Source of the DNA: CAIWHR01 sp963734085
GTDB taxonomy: Bacteria; Pseudomonadota; Gammaproteobacteria; Burkholderiales; Casimicrobiaceae
Assembly (NCBI GenBank): GCA_963734085.1
Contig: CAVTFT010000007.1
Coordinates: 558,001 to 622,000, forward strand
DNA length: 64,000 bases
Reading direction: 5' to 3'
In this document: piece after piece, positions 51,840 through 60,419 of the stretch
Position numbering within the stretch: the stretch's first letter is position 1
Layout: each line of letters begins with the position of its first letter
Notes under the pieces: model-generated
Told to the model about the DNA's origin: nothing
Databases searched by the model: none
What the model saw: the letters and a program-made list of their open reading frames with translations, nothing else
Made by a program: the position numbers and the translations under genes

Positions 51840-52180
51840 CGCGGGCCGAGCCGGACGGGGGGCGCGTGAGCGAGGGGGCGAAGGCAAGGACGCCTACGCG
51901 AGCAGGGCGGAGCCAAGGCGCGCAGCGCGCGTCTGCGAGCGCGGGTGGCGGCCGACCCCGAGGGGCAGCAACATACCAACGAAGGTGCGGAGGCCCCGCC
52001 GGAGGGCGCGTCCCCGAGCGATCGCGAGAGGCCGACATCTCGGCATATCGAACACTCACGGTCGGAGCGGAGGGCGCGTGAGCGAGGGGGGCGAAGCCAA
52101 GGCCCGGAGGGCGCGTCCCCGAGCGATCGCGAGAGGCCGACATCTCGGCATATCGAACACTCACGGTCGGAGCGGAGGCC
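51840..52180. repeat. Dispersed intergenic repeat, copy E, with internal tandem duplication
   Basis: The 350 bp between pepP and the ubiH-like gene consist almost wholly of repeat. A core at 51907-51941 has the stem GCGC-GCA-GCGC, and one at 52091-52125 has GCCC-GGA-GGGC. Bases 51881-52042 match copy F (56758-56919) at roughly nine bases in ten. A 73-bp block occurs identically at 52001-52073 and 52106-52178, offset by 105 bp. The GGAGG at 52174-52178 lies 8 bp before the GTG start of the next gene and can serve as its ribosome site. Confidence 0.8.
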
Positions 52181-52186
52181 GACGGC

Positions 52187-53344
52187 GTGCTCCATGATCT
52201 CGTCATCGTTGGTGGCGGCCCGGTCGGCGCGACGCTCGCGCTTGCGCTTGCCGACAGCGACCTCGATGTCGTCGTCCTCGACGCGCGCGCGAAAGGCCAA
52301 ACGCTGCGCGGCGACCGCTCGCTCGCGCTGTCGCACGGGGCGCGGCTGATTCTCGATCGGCTCGGCCTGTGGGCCGGCCTTGCCGGAACACCGGGCAGCG
52401 TAACGCCGATCACGACGATCGATGTCTCGCAGGCGGGCGGTTTTGGCGCGGTGAAGCTCACCGCGGCGGAAAACGACGTGCCCGCGCTCGGCTATGTCGT
52501 CAGCTACCACGCGCTGCAGGCGGCGCTCGATGCCGCGCTCGATCGCACGACTATCGTGGTCCGTCATGGCGTTGCGGCAAAGGCCGTCAGCGGTACGCCG
52601 GCGTACGCTGCAATCGAAACGGAGAGCGGCGGCGAGGCGATCCTCGCAAGGCTCGCGGCGATCGCCGGCGGCACCGGCGCGGACGTCGATGGCGTTGCGC
52701 GCCGACGCCACGATTACGGTCAGGTCGCGCTGGTCGCGAAGCTCTGGCGGGCGACGACAGCACACGGCGGTCTTGCCTACGAACGGTTCACGCCCGACGG
52801 CCCCGTCGCCCTGTTGCCCGAAGGCGATCGTTACGGGCTCATCTGGACGATGACGCCGGAGCGCGCGGAGCGGCTCCTGGTCGACGACGACGCATCGTTC
52901 CTGCAGCAACTCGGCCGCCATTTCGGCGCGCGGACCGAATCCTTTGCCCGCGTGACCGATCGTCGCAGCTTCCCGCTGGTGCTCGAGGTCGCGCGCAACT
53001 CTACGGCCACGCGCACCGTCGCCGTGGGCAACGCCGCCCAAACGCTGCACCCCGTCGCCGGCCAGGGCATGAACGTCGGGTTGCGCGACGCCTACGAGCT
53101 CGCGCGGGCGGTGACCGACGTGCCACGTGAAACGATCGGCGATCGGCGGATGCTCGAGCGCTACGCGCGGCGGCGCCGAAGCGATCGTTGGGCCGGCGTC
53201 GCGTTCACGCATGGGCTCGTCCGCGTTTTCGGCAACGACCTGCCGTACATGCGCTGGCCGCGCGGGTTGGCGCTCACTTTTCTCGATGCGCTGCCGCCAG
53301 CGAAGCGCGCTTTCACGCGCGCGATGCTGTTCGGCGTTCGTTGA
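52187..53344 (+). CDS. UbiH/UbiF/COQ6-family FAD-dependent hydroxylase
   Basis: A 385-residue flavin monooxygenase of the ubiquinone-biosynthesis type. The N-terminal FAD motif DLVIVGGGPVGATLAL and the C-terminal GNAAQTLHPVAGQGMNVGLRDAYEL with the family GQGMN signature are clear. It would hydroxylate a polyprenyl-phenol intermediate at the inner membrane. Position after pepP favours UbiH, but UbiI/UbiF cannot be excluded. The start is GTG with GGAGG supplied by the repeat upstream; no alternative ATG has homology before it. Confidence 0.85.
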   Translation: MLHDLVIVGGGPVGATLALALADSDLDVVVLDARAKGQTLRGDRSLALSHGARLILDRLGLWAGLAGTPGSVTPITTIDVSQAGGFGAVKLTAAENDVPALGYVVSYHALQAALDAALDRTTIVVRHGVAAKAVSGTPAYAAIETESGGEAILARLAAIAGGTGADVDGVARRRHDYGQVALVAKLWRATTAHGGLAYERFTPDGPVALLPEGDRYGLIWTMTPERAERLLVDDDASFLQQLGRHFGARTESFARVTDRRSFPLVLEVARNSTATRTVAVGNAAQTLHPVAGQGMNVGLRDAYELARAVTDVPRETIGDRRMLERYARRRRSDRWAGVAFTHGLVRVFGNDLPYMRWPRGLALTFLDALPPAKRAFTRAMLFGVR

Positions 53345-53410
53345 CGTCCCGAAAAGCGCGGTGCCGCCTGATCGGGACGATTGCCGCGTCGACTGTCGAC
53401 CAATTTTACG

Positions 53411-53433
53411 AAACGGATGATTGGCATCCGTTT
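53411..53433. other. Perfect hairpin downstream of the ubiH-like gene
   Basis: A nine-base-pair perfect stem (AAACGGATG / CATCCGTTT) with a five-base loop lies 67 bp after the stop, within a 388-bp gene-free stretch (53345-53732). On the plus strand it is followed by only a short T-run, and on the minus strand by CGTAAAATT, so it may be a weak or bidirectional terminator. Apart from this and the dusB -10 element I see nothing definite in the interval. Confidence 0.5.
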
Positions 53434-53682
53434 CTGTACGATACGAGCGCGCGCACCTGCGCGTCGTTTTCTTGCGCGATGTTGTAACGCGGCGTGGAAC
53501 ACGGGCGCTCGTCGCCCGGCATCGGTGCGTCGCATTCGTCGGGCGACAATCGCGCCGCCTCGATCGCACGACGCGGACGTCGCGGCCGGCGCTTTGGTTT
53601 CCAAGATTCGTGCCATTGCAACAAACGATATCGGCGCTCGGATAATTTGATTTGCGTAGCTCCCCACGTTGCGTGGAACGGT

Positions 53683-53688
53683 TATAAT
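53683..53688 (+). promoter_or_regulatory. -10 element of the dusB-fis operon
   Basis: A perfect TATAAT in a locally AT-rich stretch, placing the transcript start near 53695. No consensus -35 at 17 bp. The position argues for the GTG at 53733 as the dusB start, since a TTG at 53703 would leave a leader of only about 8 nt. Confidence 0.5.
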
Positions 53689-53732
53689 TTGTTTCCCTCG
53701 CTTTGTTCCCACTCGATTCGAAGCAACGCGCC

Positions 53733-54812
53733 GTGCACATCGGACCGTACGCCATTGCGAACAACCTGGTCGTCGCACCGATGGCCGGTGTGACTGACCG
53801 GCCGTTCCGCCAGCTCTGCAAACGCTTCGGCGCGGGCTACGCGGTGTCGGAGATGGTCGCCTCGAATCCCAGGCTGCGCGGCACCGAAAAATCGCTGTTG
53901 CGCACCGACCATCGCGGCGAGTTCGCGCCGGTCGCAGTCCAGATCGCCGGTGCCGATCCGGCGCAGATGGCGGAGGCGGCGCGCTACAACGTGGAGCGCG
54001 GCGCGCAGATCATCGACATCAACATGGGCTGTCCGGCAAAGAAGGTGTGCAATGTCGCGGCCGGCTCGGCGCTGCTCGGCAACGAACCGCTGGTCGCGGC
54101 GATCCTCGCGGCGGTCGTCCGTGCCGTCGATGTCCCGGTGACGCTCAAGATCCGCACGGGACGCGACGTCGCGCACCGCAATGCGCTCGCGATCGCCCAT
54201 ATCGCCGAAAATGCCGGCGTGCAGGCGCTCGCCGTTCACGGGCGCACCCGCGCGTGCGGCTTCGTCGGCCCGGTCGAATACGACACGATCCGCGCGGTGA
54301 AGGCGGCAGTCGCGATTCCGGTAATCGCCAACGGTGACATCGCGTCGGCGGACCAGGCGAAGGAGGTCCTTGCCTACACCGGCGCGGATGCCCTGATGAT
54401 CGGCCGCGCCGCGCAGGGCCGCCCGTGGATCTTCCGCGAGATCCGCCATTTTCTCGACCACGGCACGCACCTGCCGCCGCCGACGGTAACCGAAGCGCAT
54501 GCGGCGATCGTGGCGCACCTAGCTGACCACTACACGTTCTACGGCGAAGCCGCGGGTGTCCGCATCGCCAGGAAACATCTGGGCTGGTACACGAAGGACC
54601 TCGCCGGAGCGGATCTTTTCCGGCGTGAAATCAATACGACGGAGACGGCGGACGCACAGCTCCGCGCGGTCGACCACTTTTTCGAAACGCTCGCCGGCGA
54701 AAGCGAGCGCCTCGACTACCGCACGAAAGACGCGGTCGTCGTCGATGCGCGCGCCGCGTTCGCGCGGGCGCCACAGCAATCGCAACGGGGTGGGGAGGCC
54801 CTGGCCGCGTGA
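53733..54812 (+). CDS. dusB: tRNA-dihydrouridine synthase B
   Basis: A 359-residue flavoenzyme that reduces uridine in the tRNA D-loop. The start HIGPYAIANNLVVAPMAGVTDRPFR matches the E. coli DusB beginning when the GTG at 53733 is used. The catalytic cysteine is in INMGCPAKKVC, and the FMN-binding blocks TLKIRTG, AVHGRTR, VIANGDI and ALMIGRAAQGRPW follow. The stop overlaps the fis start (GTGA), the conserved dusB-fis operon of proteobacteria. The C-terminal tail after residue 335 is longer than in E. coli. Confidence 0.93.
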   Translation: MHIGPYAIANNLVVAPMAGVTDRPFRQLCKRFGAGYAVSEMVASNPRLRGTEKSLLRTDHRGEFAPVAVQIAGADPAQMAEAARYNVERGAQIIDINMGCPAKKVCNVAAGSALLGNEPLVAAILAAVVRAVDVPVTLKIRTGRDVAHRNALAIAHIAENAGVQALAVHGRTRACGFVGPVEYDTIRAVKAAVAIPVIANGDIASADQAKEVLAYTGADALMIGRAAQGRPWIFREIRHFLDHGTHLPPPTVTEAHAAIVAHLADHYTFYGEAAGVRIARKHLGWYTKDLAGADLFRREINTTETADAQLRAVDHFFETLAGESERLDYRTKDAVVVDARAAFARAPQQSQRGGEALAA

Positions 54813-55063
54813 GAAAGACTCTACGGATCAACGGCAGCAACGAGCTCGGCAAGACGGTCGAGAAATCCCTCGACGAATATTTCCGCAAGCTCGACGGCGA
54901 ACGTCCGCACGGCGTCTACGACATGGTGATCACGCACGTCGAGCGTGCGCTGATCGCGTCGATAATGGAGCGCGCGGGCGGCAATCAGACGCAGGCCGCC
55001 GACATGCTCGGAATGAACCGGAACACGCTTCGCTCGAAACTTTCGAAATACGGGATCCGGTAA
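54809..55063 (+). CDS. fis: Nucleoid-associated DNA-binding protein Fis
   Basis: An 84-residue protein starting at GTG that overlaps the dusB stop. The C-terminal helix-turn-helix GGNQTQAADMLGMNRNTLRSKLSKYGI is the NtrC/Fis-type DNA-binding unit. The N-terminal beta-hairpin arm is shorter and diverged compared with enteric Fis (98 residues), as usual in betaproteobacteria. It bends DNA and influences rRNA transcription and recombination. Level is probably set by the promoter ahead of dusB. Confidence 0.94.
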   Translation: MRKTLRINGSNELGKTVEKSLDEYFRKLDGERPHGVYDMVITHVERALIASIMERAGGNQTQAADMLGMNRNTLRSKLSKYGIR

Positions 55064-55159
55064 GGATTCCCGTCGAGGCGCGCCCTAGGTCACCGCGTTC
55101 GTACGCGCGCGCTACCATTGCGCCTTCCACGCCCGCCGCGCCCACGTCCTGCCTTGCGC

Positions 55160-56728
55160 ATGTCCGCCAGTATCGCTCGAGCGCTGCTGTCCGTCTCCGA
55201 CAAGACGGGCCTCGTCGAATTCGCGAAGGGGCTCGCGCGCCTCGGTGTGACGCTCATCTCCACCGGCGGCACGGCGAAGACGCTTGCTGCAGCGGGGCTT
55301 GCCGCGGTCGAAGTCGGCGACTACACGGGGTTTCCGGAGATGCTCGACGGCCGGGTAAAGACGCTTCACCCCAAGGTGCACGGCGGCATCCTCGCGCGCC
55401 GCGACGTCCCCGCGCACGCGGCTGCGCTCGAGAAGCACGGCATACCGCCGATCGACCTCGTGGTGGTTAATCTCTATCCGTTCCGCGAAGCGGTCGCGAC
55501 GCCGGGGTGCACGCTCGAAGATGCGATCGAGAACATCGACATCGGCGGTCCGGCGATGGTGCGCTCGGCGGCAAAGAACTGGCAGCACGTCGGTGTCGTC
55601 GTCGATCCTGCCGACTATGCTTCTCTCCTGGCGGAGCTCGACGCGAAGGGAATCCTCAGCGCGGAGACCCGCTTTGCGCTCGCACGGAAGGCGTTTTCGC
55701 ATACGGCGGCTTACGACGGCGCGATTTCGAACTGGCTCACTGCGCGCGGTCCCGACGGCAGCGCCGCGCCGTTTCCCGACAACTTCAATCTGCAGACCGT
55801 CAAGGTGCAGGACCTGCGCTATGGCGAGAATCCGCACCAGGGCGCCGCGTTCTATCGCGACCTCGCTCCTGCGCCCGGCACGATCGCCACGTTCCGGCAG
55901 TTGCAGGGCAAGGAACTTTCGTACAACAACATCGGCGACGCCGATGCCGCGTGGGAGTGCGTGAAGACCTTCGCGGAGCCCGCATGCGTGATCGTCAAGC
56001 ACGCGAATCCGTGCGGCGTCGCGATCGCCGACTCGCCGCTCGAAGCCTACCGGAAGGCGCTTGCGACCGATCCGGTCTCCGCGTTCGGCGGCATCATCGC
56101 GTTCAACCGGCCGGTCGATGCCGCGACGCTCGACGCCGTGGCGGCGCAGTTTCTCGAGGTGCTGATCGCGCCCGGCTATGCGGCGGATGCGCTCGCCGTC
56201 ATCGCCCAAAAGAAGAACGTGCGCGTGCTGGACGTGCCGCTTGCCGCTGGACCGGTCGCGGCGCAGCTCGACCTGAAGCGCGTCGGCGGCGGGCTGCTGC
56301 TACAGACGGCGGACGTCCGCAACGTGCTTCCATCCGAGCTCAAGGTCGTGACCAGGAAGGCGCCGACGGCCGAGCAACTTTCCGACCTGATGTTCGCGTG
56401 GCGGGTCGCGAAGTTCGTGAAGTCGAACGCAATCGTCTATTGTGCCGGTGGGCGCACGCTCGGCATCGGCGCGGGGCAGATGAGCCGTGTGGATTCGACG
56501 CGCATCGCCGCGATGAAAGCAGGGAACGCCGACCTGCCGCTCGCGGGCTCGATCGTCGCTTCGGATGCGTTTTTCCCGTTCCGCGACGGTCTCGACGTCG
56601 TCGCCGACAACGGCGCCGTGGCGGTGATCCAGCCCGGCGGCAGCGTGCGCGACGATGAAGTGATCGCGGCGGCCGACGAGCGCGGCATCGCAATGGTGTT
56701 CACGGGCGTCCGGCATTTCCGTCACTGA
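55160..56728 (+). CDS. purH: Bifunctional AICAR transformylase/IMP cyclohydrolase
   Basis: A 522-residue enzyme for the last two steps of IMP synthesis. The N-terminal MGS-like cyclohydrolase domain (about 1-200) has RALLSVSDKTGLVEFAKGL and LISTGGTAKTL. The transformylase domain carries KHANPCGVA, with the catalytic Lys-His, and the ending VFTGVRHFRH. The ATG at 55160 is 96 bp after fis; an upstream in-frame start has no homology. Its usual partner purD is displaced by 816 bp containing repeat copy F and pagP. Confidence 0.95.
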   Translation: MSASIARALLSVSDKTGLVEFAKGLARLGVTLISTGGTAKTLAAAGLAAVEVGDYTGFPEMLDGRVKTLHPKVHGGILARRDVPAHAAALEKHGIPPIDLVVVNLYPFREAVATPGCTLEDAIENIDIGGPAMVRSAAKNWQHVGVVVDPADYASLLAELDAKGILSAETRFALARKAFSHTAAYDGAISNWLTARGPDGSAAPFPDNFNLQTVKVQDLRYGENPHQGAAFYRDLAPAPGTIATFRQLQGKELSYNNIGDADAAWECVKTFAEPACVIVKHANPCGVAIADSPLEAYRKALATDPVSAFGGIIAFNRPVDAATLDAVAAQFLEVLIAPGYAADALAVIAQKKNVRVLDVPLAAGPVAAQLDLKRVGGGLLLQTADVRNVLPSELKVVTRKAPTAEQLSDLMFAWRVAKFVKSNAIVYCAGGRTLGIGAGQMSRVDSTRIAAMKAGNADLPLAGSIVASDAFFPFRDGLDVVADNGAVAVIQPGGSVRDDEVIAAADERGIAMVFTGVRHFRH

Positions 56729-56749
56729 ACGGGTGCTTTGAATGAGCGG

Positions 56750-56920
56750 GTGGAGAGAAGCCAAGGACGCCTGCGCGAGCAGGGCGGAGCCAAGGCGCGC
56801 AGCGCGCGTCTGCGAGCGCGGGTGGCGGCCGACCCCGAGGGGCAGCGACATACCAACAACGGTGCGGAGGCCGCGCCGAAGGGCGCGTCCCCGAGCGATT
56901 AAGGCGGCCGACATCGCGGG
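56750..56920. repeat. Dispersed intergenic repeat, copy F
   Basis: Fills most of the gap between purH and pagP. The core at 56784-56818 has the compensated stem GCGC-GCA-GCGC, identical to that at 51907-51941, and the wider block 56758-56919 aligns with 51881-52042. It ends a few bases before the pagP start. Confidence 0.8.
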
Positions 56921-56926
56921 GGATCG

Positions 56927-57535
56927 ATGGGCATGACATTGTTCGGAGGCCGCGGGCCAATGCGGCGATGGGGGCTCCATGTGTGGCTCGCCGCAGTGCT
57001 GGCTCTCTCGGCACCGCTGCCGGCCCGCGCCGCCGAATGCGCCGATCTCTGGGACTGGGTCAACAAGGCCTGCCGGCGTCTCGCCGACACTTACACGAAC
57101 GGCAGCAACGAGCTGATCCTATCGGGCTACGCCTGGCATCTGCCGTGGACGTGGACTCCCGAGGCCCGCGCGCAGGAGAACGAATATGCGTGGGGTGGCG
57201 GATGGGCGCGCACGACGGAGCGCGACAACGGCGACACCGATACGGTGTTCTTTCTGGTGTTCAGCGACTCGCACCGGGAGCCGGAATTCAACCTGGGCTA
57301 CGGATGGTCGACGTACTGGCGCGCGCGCGACAGCGTCCAGCCGGGCCTGGGCTACACGCTGATGCTCGTCCAGCGGCCCGACATTGCGAGCGGCATCCCG
57401 TTTCCCGCGATCCTGCCTTTGTTCTCGCTCCGCTACCAGAAAGCCACGCTGATCTCGACGTTCATCCCGACGCTGAACGGCGGCATCAACCACGGCAGCA
57501 TCCTCTACATCTTCGGCAAGATCGCGATCGATTAA
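56927..57535 (+). CDS. pagP: Lipid A palmitoyltransferase PagP
   Basis: A 202-residue outer-membrane beta-barrel enzyme that moves a palmitate from a phospholipid to lipid A. A signal peptide ends near residue 36 (LPARAAE). Catalytic residues align with E. coli PagP: His71 (YAWHLPW) for His33, and Asp114 and Ser115 (FSDSHRE) for Asp76 and Ser77. The acyl ruler Gly88 is conserved as Gly126 (GYGW) at the same spacing, which predicts a C16 preference. The WGGGW and STYWR blocks also match. The start ATG follows GGGGGAT; one two codons on is possible. It separates purH from purD, 9 bp before the latter. Confidence 0.9.
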   Translation: MGMTLFGGRGPMRRWGLHVWLAAVLALSAPLPARAAECADLWDWVNKACRRLADTYTNGSNELILSGYAWHLPWTWTPEARAQENEYAWGGGWARTTERDNGDTDTVFFLVFSDSHREPEFNLGYGWSTYWRARDSVQPGLGYTLMLVQRPDIASGIPFPAILPLFSLRYQKATLISTFIPTLNGGINHGSILYIFGKIAID

Positions 57536-57544
57536 CGGATCCCC

Positions 57545-58834
57545 GTGAACGTCCTCGTCATCGGCGGCGGCGGACGCGAGCACGCGCTGGCGTGGAAGAT
57601 CGCGCGCTCGCCGCGTGTGGCCAAGGTCTTTGTCGCGCCCGGCAACGCGGGGACGGCGCGCGAGCCCGAGCTCACCAACGTGGCGATCGTTCCGATTCCC
57701 GAGCTCGTGGCGTTCGCGCAGCGTGAGCACGTCGGCTTGACGGTCGTCGGTCCGGAGGCGCCGCTCGCGGCCGGCATCGTCGACGCATTTCGTGCCGCCG
57801 GGCTGAAGATCTTCGGCCCGACGCAGGGCGCGGCGCAACTCGAAAGCTCGAAGGATTACGCGAAGGCGTTCATGGCGCGGCACGCGATCCCCACCGCCGA
57901 ATACCGGACCTTCACCGACGCCGCCGCGGCGCGCGCGTACGCGACCGGGCGCGGCGCACCAATCGTCGTGAAGGCCGACGGCCTGGCGGCGGGCAAGGGC
58001 GTCGTCGTCGCGACGACGCTCGATGAAGCGCACGCCGCGATCGACGCGATGCTCGTCGGCAACGCGATGGGTGCCGCCGGCGCGCGGGTCGTCGTCGAGG
58101 ACTTTCTCGAAGGCGAGGAAGCGAGCTTCATCGTCATGGTCGACGGCCACGACGTGCTGCCGCTCGCTTCGTCCCAGGATCACAAGAGGTTGAAGGACGG
58201 CGACCAGGGTCCGAACACCGGCGGCATGGGAGCGTATTCGCCGGCGCCGGTGGTTACTCCGGTGCTGCACGCGCGAATCATGCGCGAAGTGATCGTGCCG
58301 ACGGTAACGGGGATGGCGGCGGACGGCGTTCCGTACACGGGCTTTCTCTATGCCGGCGTGATGATCGACGGCGGCGGCAATCCCCGGGTGCTCGAGTTCA
58401 ACTGCCGGATGGGCGATCCCGAGACACAGCCGATCATCGTGCGCTTGAAGTCGGATCTCGTGGACCTGCTCGAGCACGCGGTCAACGGCAAGCTCTCCGC
58501 GATCGACGCCGAGTGGGACCGCCGCGCCGCGCTCGGCGTCGTGCTCGCCGCGCACGGGTACCCGGGCGAGCCGCGCAAGGGCGATGCGATCGCCGGCCTC
58601 GATCGCATCACTGCCGACGCGCATCCCGATTGCAAGGTGTTCCACGCCGGCACCGCCCGCGAGGACGACAGGATCGTCGTTGCCGGCGGTCGCGTGCTGT
58701 GCGTCACCGCACTCGGCGACTCGGTGAGGCAGGCGCAGCGGTCGGCCTATTCGGCGATCGCCGACATCCGTTTCGACGGCATGCAGTACCGGACCGACAT
58801 CGGGCACCGCGCGCTCGGCGTCCGCCGGAGTTGA
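57545..58834 (+). CDS. purD: Phosphoribosylamine-glycine ligase
   Basis: A 429-residue ATP-grasp enzyme that makes glycinamide ribonucleotide in purine synthesis. The N-terminal NVLVIGGGGREHALAWK, the GPEAPLAAGIVDAF block, PIVVKADGLAAGKGVVVA and LEFNCRMGDPETQ are diagnostic. The start is GTG at 57545, directly at the conserved beginning. It follows pagP by 9 bp and precedes hemF by 98 bp. Confidence 0.95.
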   Translation: MNVLVIGGGGREHALAWKIARSPRVAKVFVAPGNAGTAREPELTNVAIVPIPELVAFAQREHVGLTVVGPEAPLAAGIVDAFRAAGLKIFGPTQGAAQLESSKDYAKAFMARHAIPTAEYRTFTDAAAARAYATGRGAPIVVKADGLAAGKGVVVATTLDEAHAAIDAMLVGNAMGAAGARVVVEDFLEGEEASFIVMVDGHDVLPLASSQDHKRLKDGDQGPNTGGMGAYSPAPVVTPVLHARIMREVIVPTVTGMAADGVPYTGFLYAGVMIDGGGNPRVLEFNCRMGDPETQPIIVRLKSDLVDLLEHAVNGKLSAIDAEWDRRAALGVVLAAHGYPGEPRKGDAIAGLDRITADAHPDCKVFHAGTAREDDRIVVAGGRVLCVTALGDSVRQAQRSAYSAIADIRFDGMQYRTDIGHRALGVRRS

Positions 58835-58932
58835 CGTCGGCGCGGGCTTGCAGCGAGGCGGCAGTTGCCGCGCCAGAGGGCGGACGGTAGCATCGCCCTG
58901 CTGTTCAACCATCCCGCCCATTCGCCGCTCCG

Positions 58933-59838
58933 ATGCTGGTCGCAGCCCCCCGCGCCTATTTCCTGGATCTGCAGACGCGCATCGTCGCCGCGCTGGAGGC
59001 GATCGACGGCGTGCCGTTCTTGCGCGACGAATGGACACGCCCGGAGGGCGGGGGCGGCGTGACTCGGCTCGTCGAGGAAGGGAACGTCCTCGAGCGCGGT
59101 GGCGTCAATTTCTCGCATGTCAAAGGCGCGGCGCTGCCACCGGCCGCGACCGCGTCGCGCCCGGCCATCGCCGGCCGCGCGTGGGAGGCAATGGGCGTAT
59201 CGCTTGTGCTGCATCCACGCAATCCCCATGCGCCGACGGTGCACCTGAACGTGCGGCTGTTCGTTGCGCACGCGCCGTCCGCCGGCGGCGCGGACGCATG
59301 GTGGTTTGGCGGGGGGATGGATTTGACGCCGTACTACGCGTACGAGGAGGACGCGGTTCACTTCCACCGCGCGTGCCGCGACGCGCTGGCGCCGTTCGGT
59401 GCCGGCGTCCATGCGAAGTACAAGCGCTGGTGCGACGACTACTTCTATCTCAGGCACCGGAACGAGCCGCGCGGGATCGGCGGCATCTTCTACGACGATC
59501 TCGACGAAGGTGGTTTCGACCGCTGCTTTGCGCTGACGAAAGGCGTCGGCGATCATTTTCTCGACGCCTATGCGCCGATCCTCGAGCGGCGCAAGAACAC
59601 GCCGTACGGCGAGCGTGAGCGCGATTTCCAGATGTACCGGCGCGGACGCTACGTCGAGTTCAATCTAGTCTGGGACCGCGGCACGCTCTTCGGGCTGCAA
59701 TCGAATGGACGGACCGAGGCGATCCTGATGTCGCTGCCGCCGGTGGTCAGATGGCGCTACGACTGGAAACCCGAACCCGGAACGCCCGAAGCGCGGCTGT
59801 ATTCGCACTTCCTCGTGGCGAAGGACTGGCTGGAATGA
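58933..59838 (+). CDS. hemF: Oxygen-dependent coproporphyrinogen III oxidase
   Basis: A 301-residue cytoplasmic enzyme, normal length, that decarboxylates coproporphyrinogen III to protoporphyrinogen IX with O2 in heme synthesis. Seen are GGVNFSHVKG, HLNVRLFVAH, WWFGGGMDLTPYYAYEED with the conserved metal-site residues, and YVEFNLVWDRGTLFGLQ. It is followed after 10 bp by a NUDIX gene on the same strand. Its presence indicates oxygen-using growth. Confidence 0.95.
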   Translation: MLVAAPRAYFLDLQTRIVAALEAIDGVPFLRDEWTRPEGGGGVTRLVEEGNVLERGGVNFSHVKGAALPPAATASRPAIAGRAWEAMGVSLVLHPRNPHAPTVHLNVRLFVAHAPSAGGADAWWFGGGMDLTPYYAYEEDAVHFHRACRDALAPFGAGVHAKYKRWCDDYFYLRHRNEPRGIGGIFYDDLDEGGFDRCFALTKGVGDHFLDAYAPILERRKNTPYGERERDFQMYRRGRYVEFNLVWDRGTLFGLQSNGRTEAILMSLPPVVRWRYDWKPEPGTPEARLYSHFLVAKDWLE

Positions 59839-59848
59839 CGGGCGCGCG

Positions 59849-60415
59849 ATGAGCGGCGACGGGGCAAAACCGGCCGACGCCCACCTGATCGAGACGAAGG
59901 TGCGCTCCGAAGCGGTGTTCGACGGCAAGCTGTTGCACGTCCGCCGCGATACGGTGCGGCTCCCCGACGGCAAGCTCGCGACGCGCGAGCACATCGTCCA
60001 TCCGGGTGCCGTGCTGATTGTTCCCGTGCTCCCCGACGGCCGTCTCGTCGTCGAGCGCCAGTATCGCTATCCGCTTGACCGCGTGTTCATCGAGTTTCCC
60101 GCCGGCAAGCTCGACCCCGGCGAGGCCGAGCTCGAAACCGCGAAGCGCGAGCTGATCGAGGAGGCGGGCTACGAGGCGGCGACATGGGTGCCGCTCGCCA
60201 CGATCCACACGCTGATCTCGTACACGAACGAGAAGATCGACATCTACGTCGCGGAAGGCTTGACGCACGTCGGCGCGAACCTCGACGACGGCGAGTTCGT
60301 CGAGACCATTACGATGAGCGTCGACGAAATGCTCGCCGCACTCGACCGCGGCGAGATCACCGACGCCAAGACCGTCGCGGCGCTGCTGCTCTACGCACGG
60401 CGGCGCCGGCGCTGA
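59849..60415 (+). CDS. NUDIX hydrolase, ADP-ribose pyrophosphatase-like
   Basis: A 188-residue hydrolase whose NUDIX box GEAELETAKRELIEEAGYEA begins at about residue 91, with the preceding FIEFPAGKLDPG typical of ADP-ribose pyrophosphatases (NudF type). The N-terminal VFDGKLLHVRRDTVRLPDG strand pair is also seen in that group. It would split ADP-ribose to AMP and ribose-5-phosphate. Start at the ATG at 59849, in a tight run hemF-NUDIX-acyP. Confidence 0.88.
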   Translation: MSGDGAKPADAHLIETKVRSEAVFDGKLLHVRRDTVRLPDGKLATREHIVHPGAVLIVPVLPDGRLVVERQYRYPLDRVFIEFPAGKLDPGEAELETAKRELIEEAGYEAATWVPLATIHTLISYTNEKIDIYVAEGLTHVGANLDDGEFVETITMSVDEMLAALDRGEITDAKTVAALLLYARRRRR

Positions 60416-60419
60416 CCGG

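Noticed and set aside
51840..52180. CRISPR array or insertion sequence at the repeated region after pepP
   Set aside because: There are only two long direct copies with a 32-bp gap, no regular spacers, no cas gene, no terminal inverted repeats and no transposase.
53406..53793. Small open frames in the gap before dusB
   Set aside because: No ribosome site, no homology, Arg-rich composition, and frames on both strands overlap one another.
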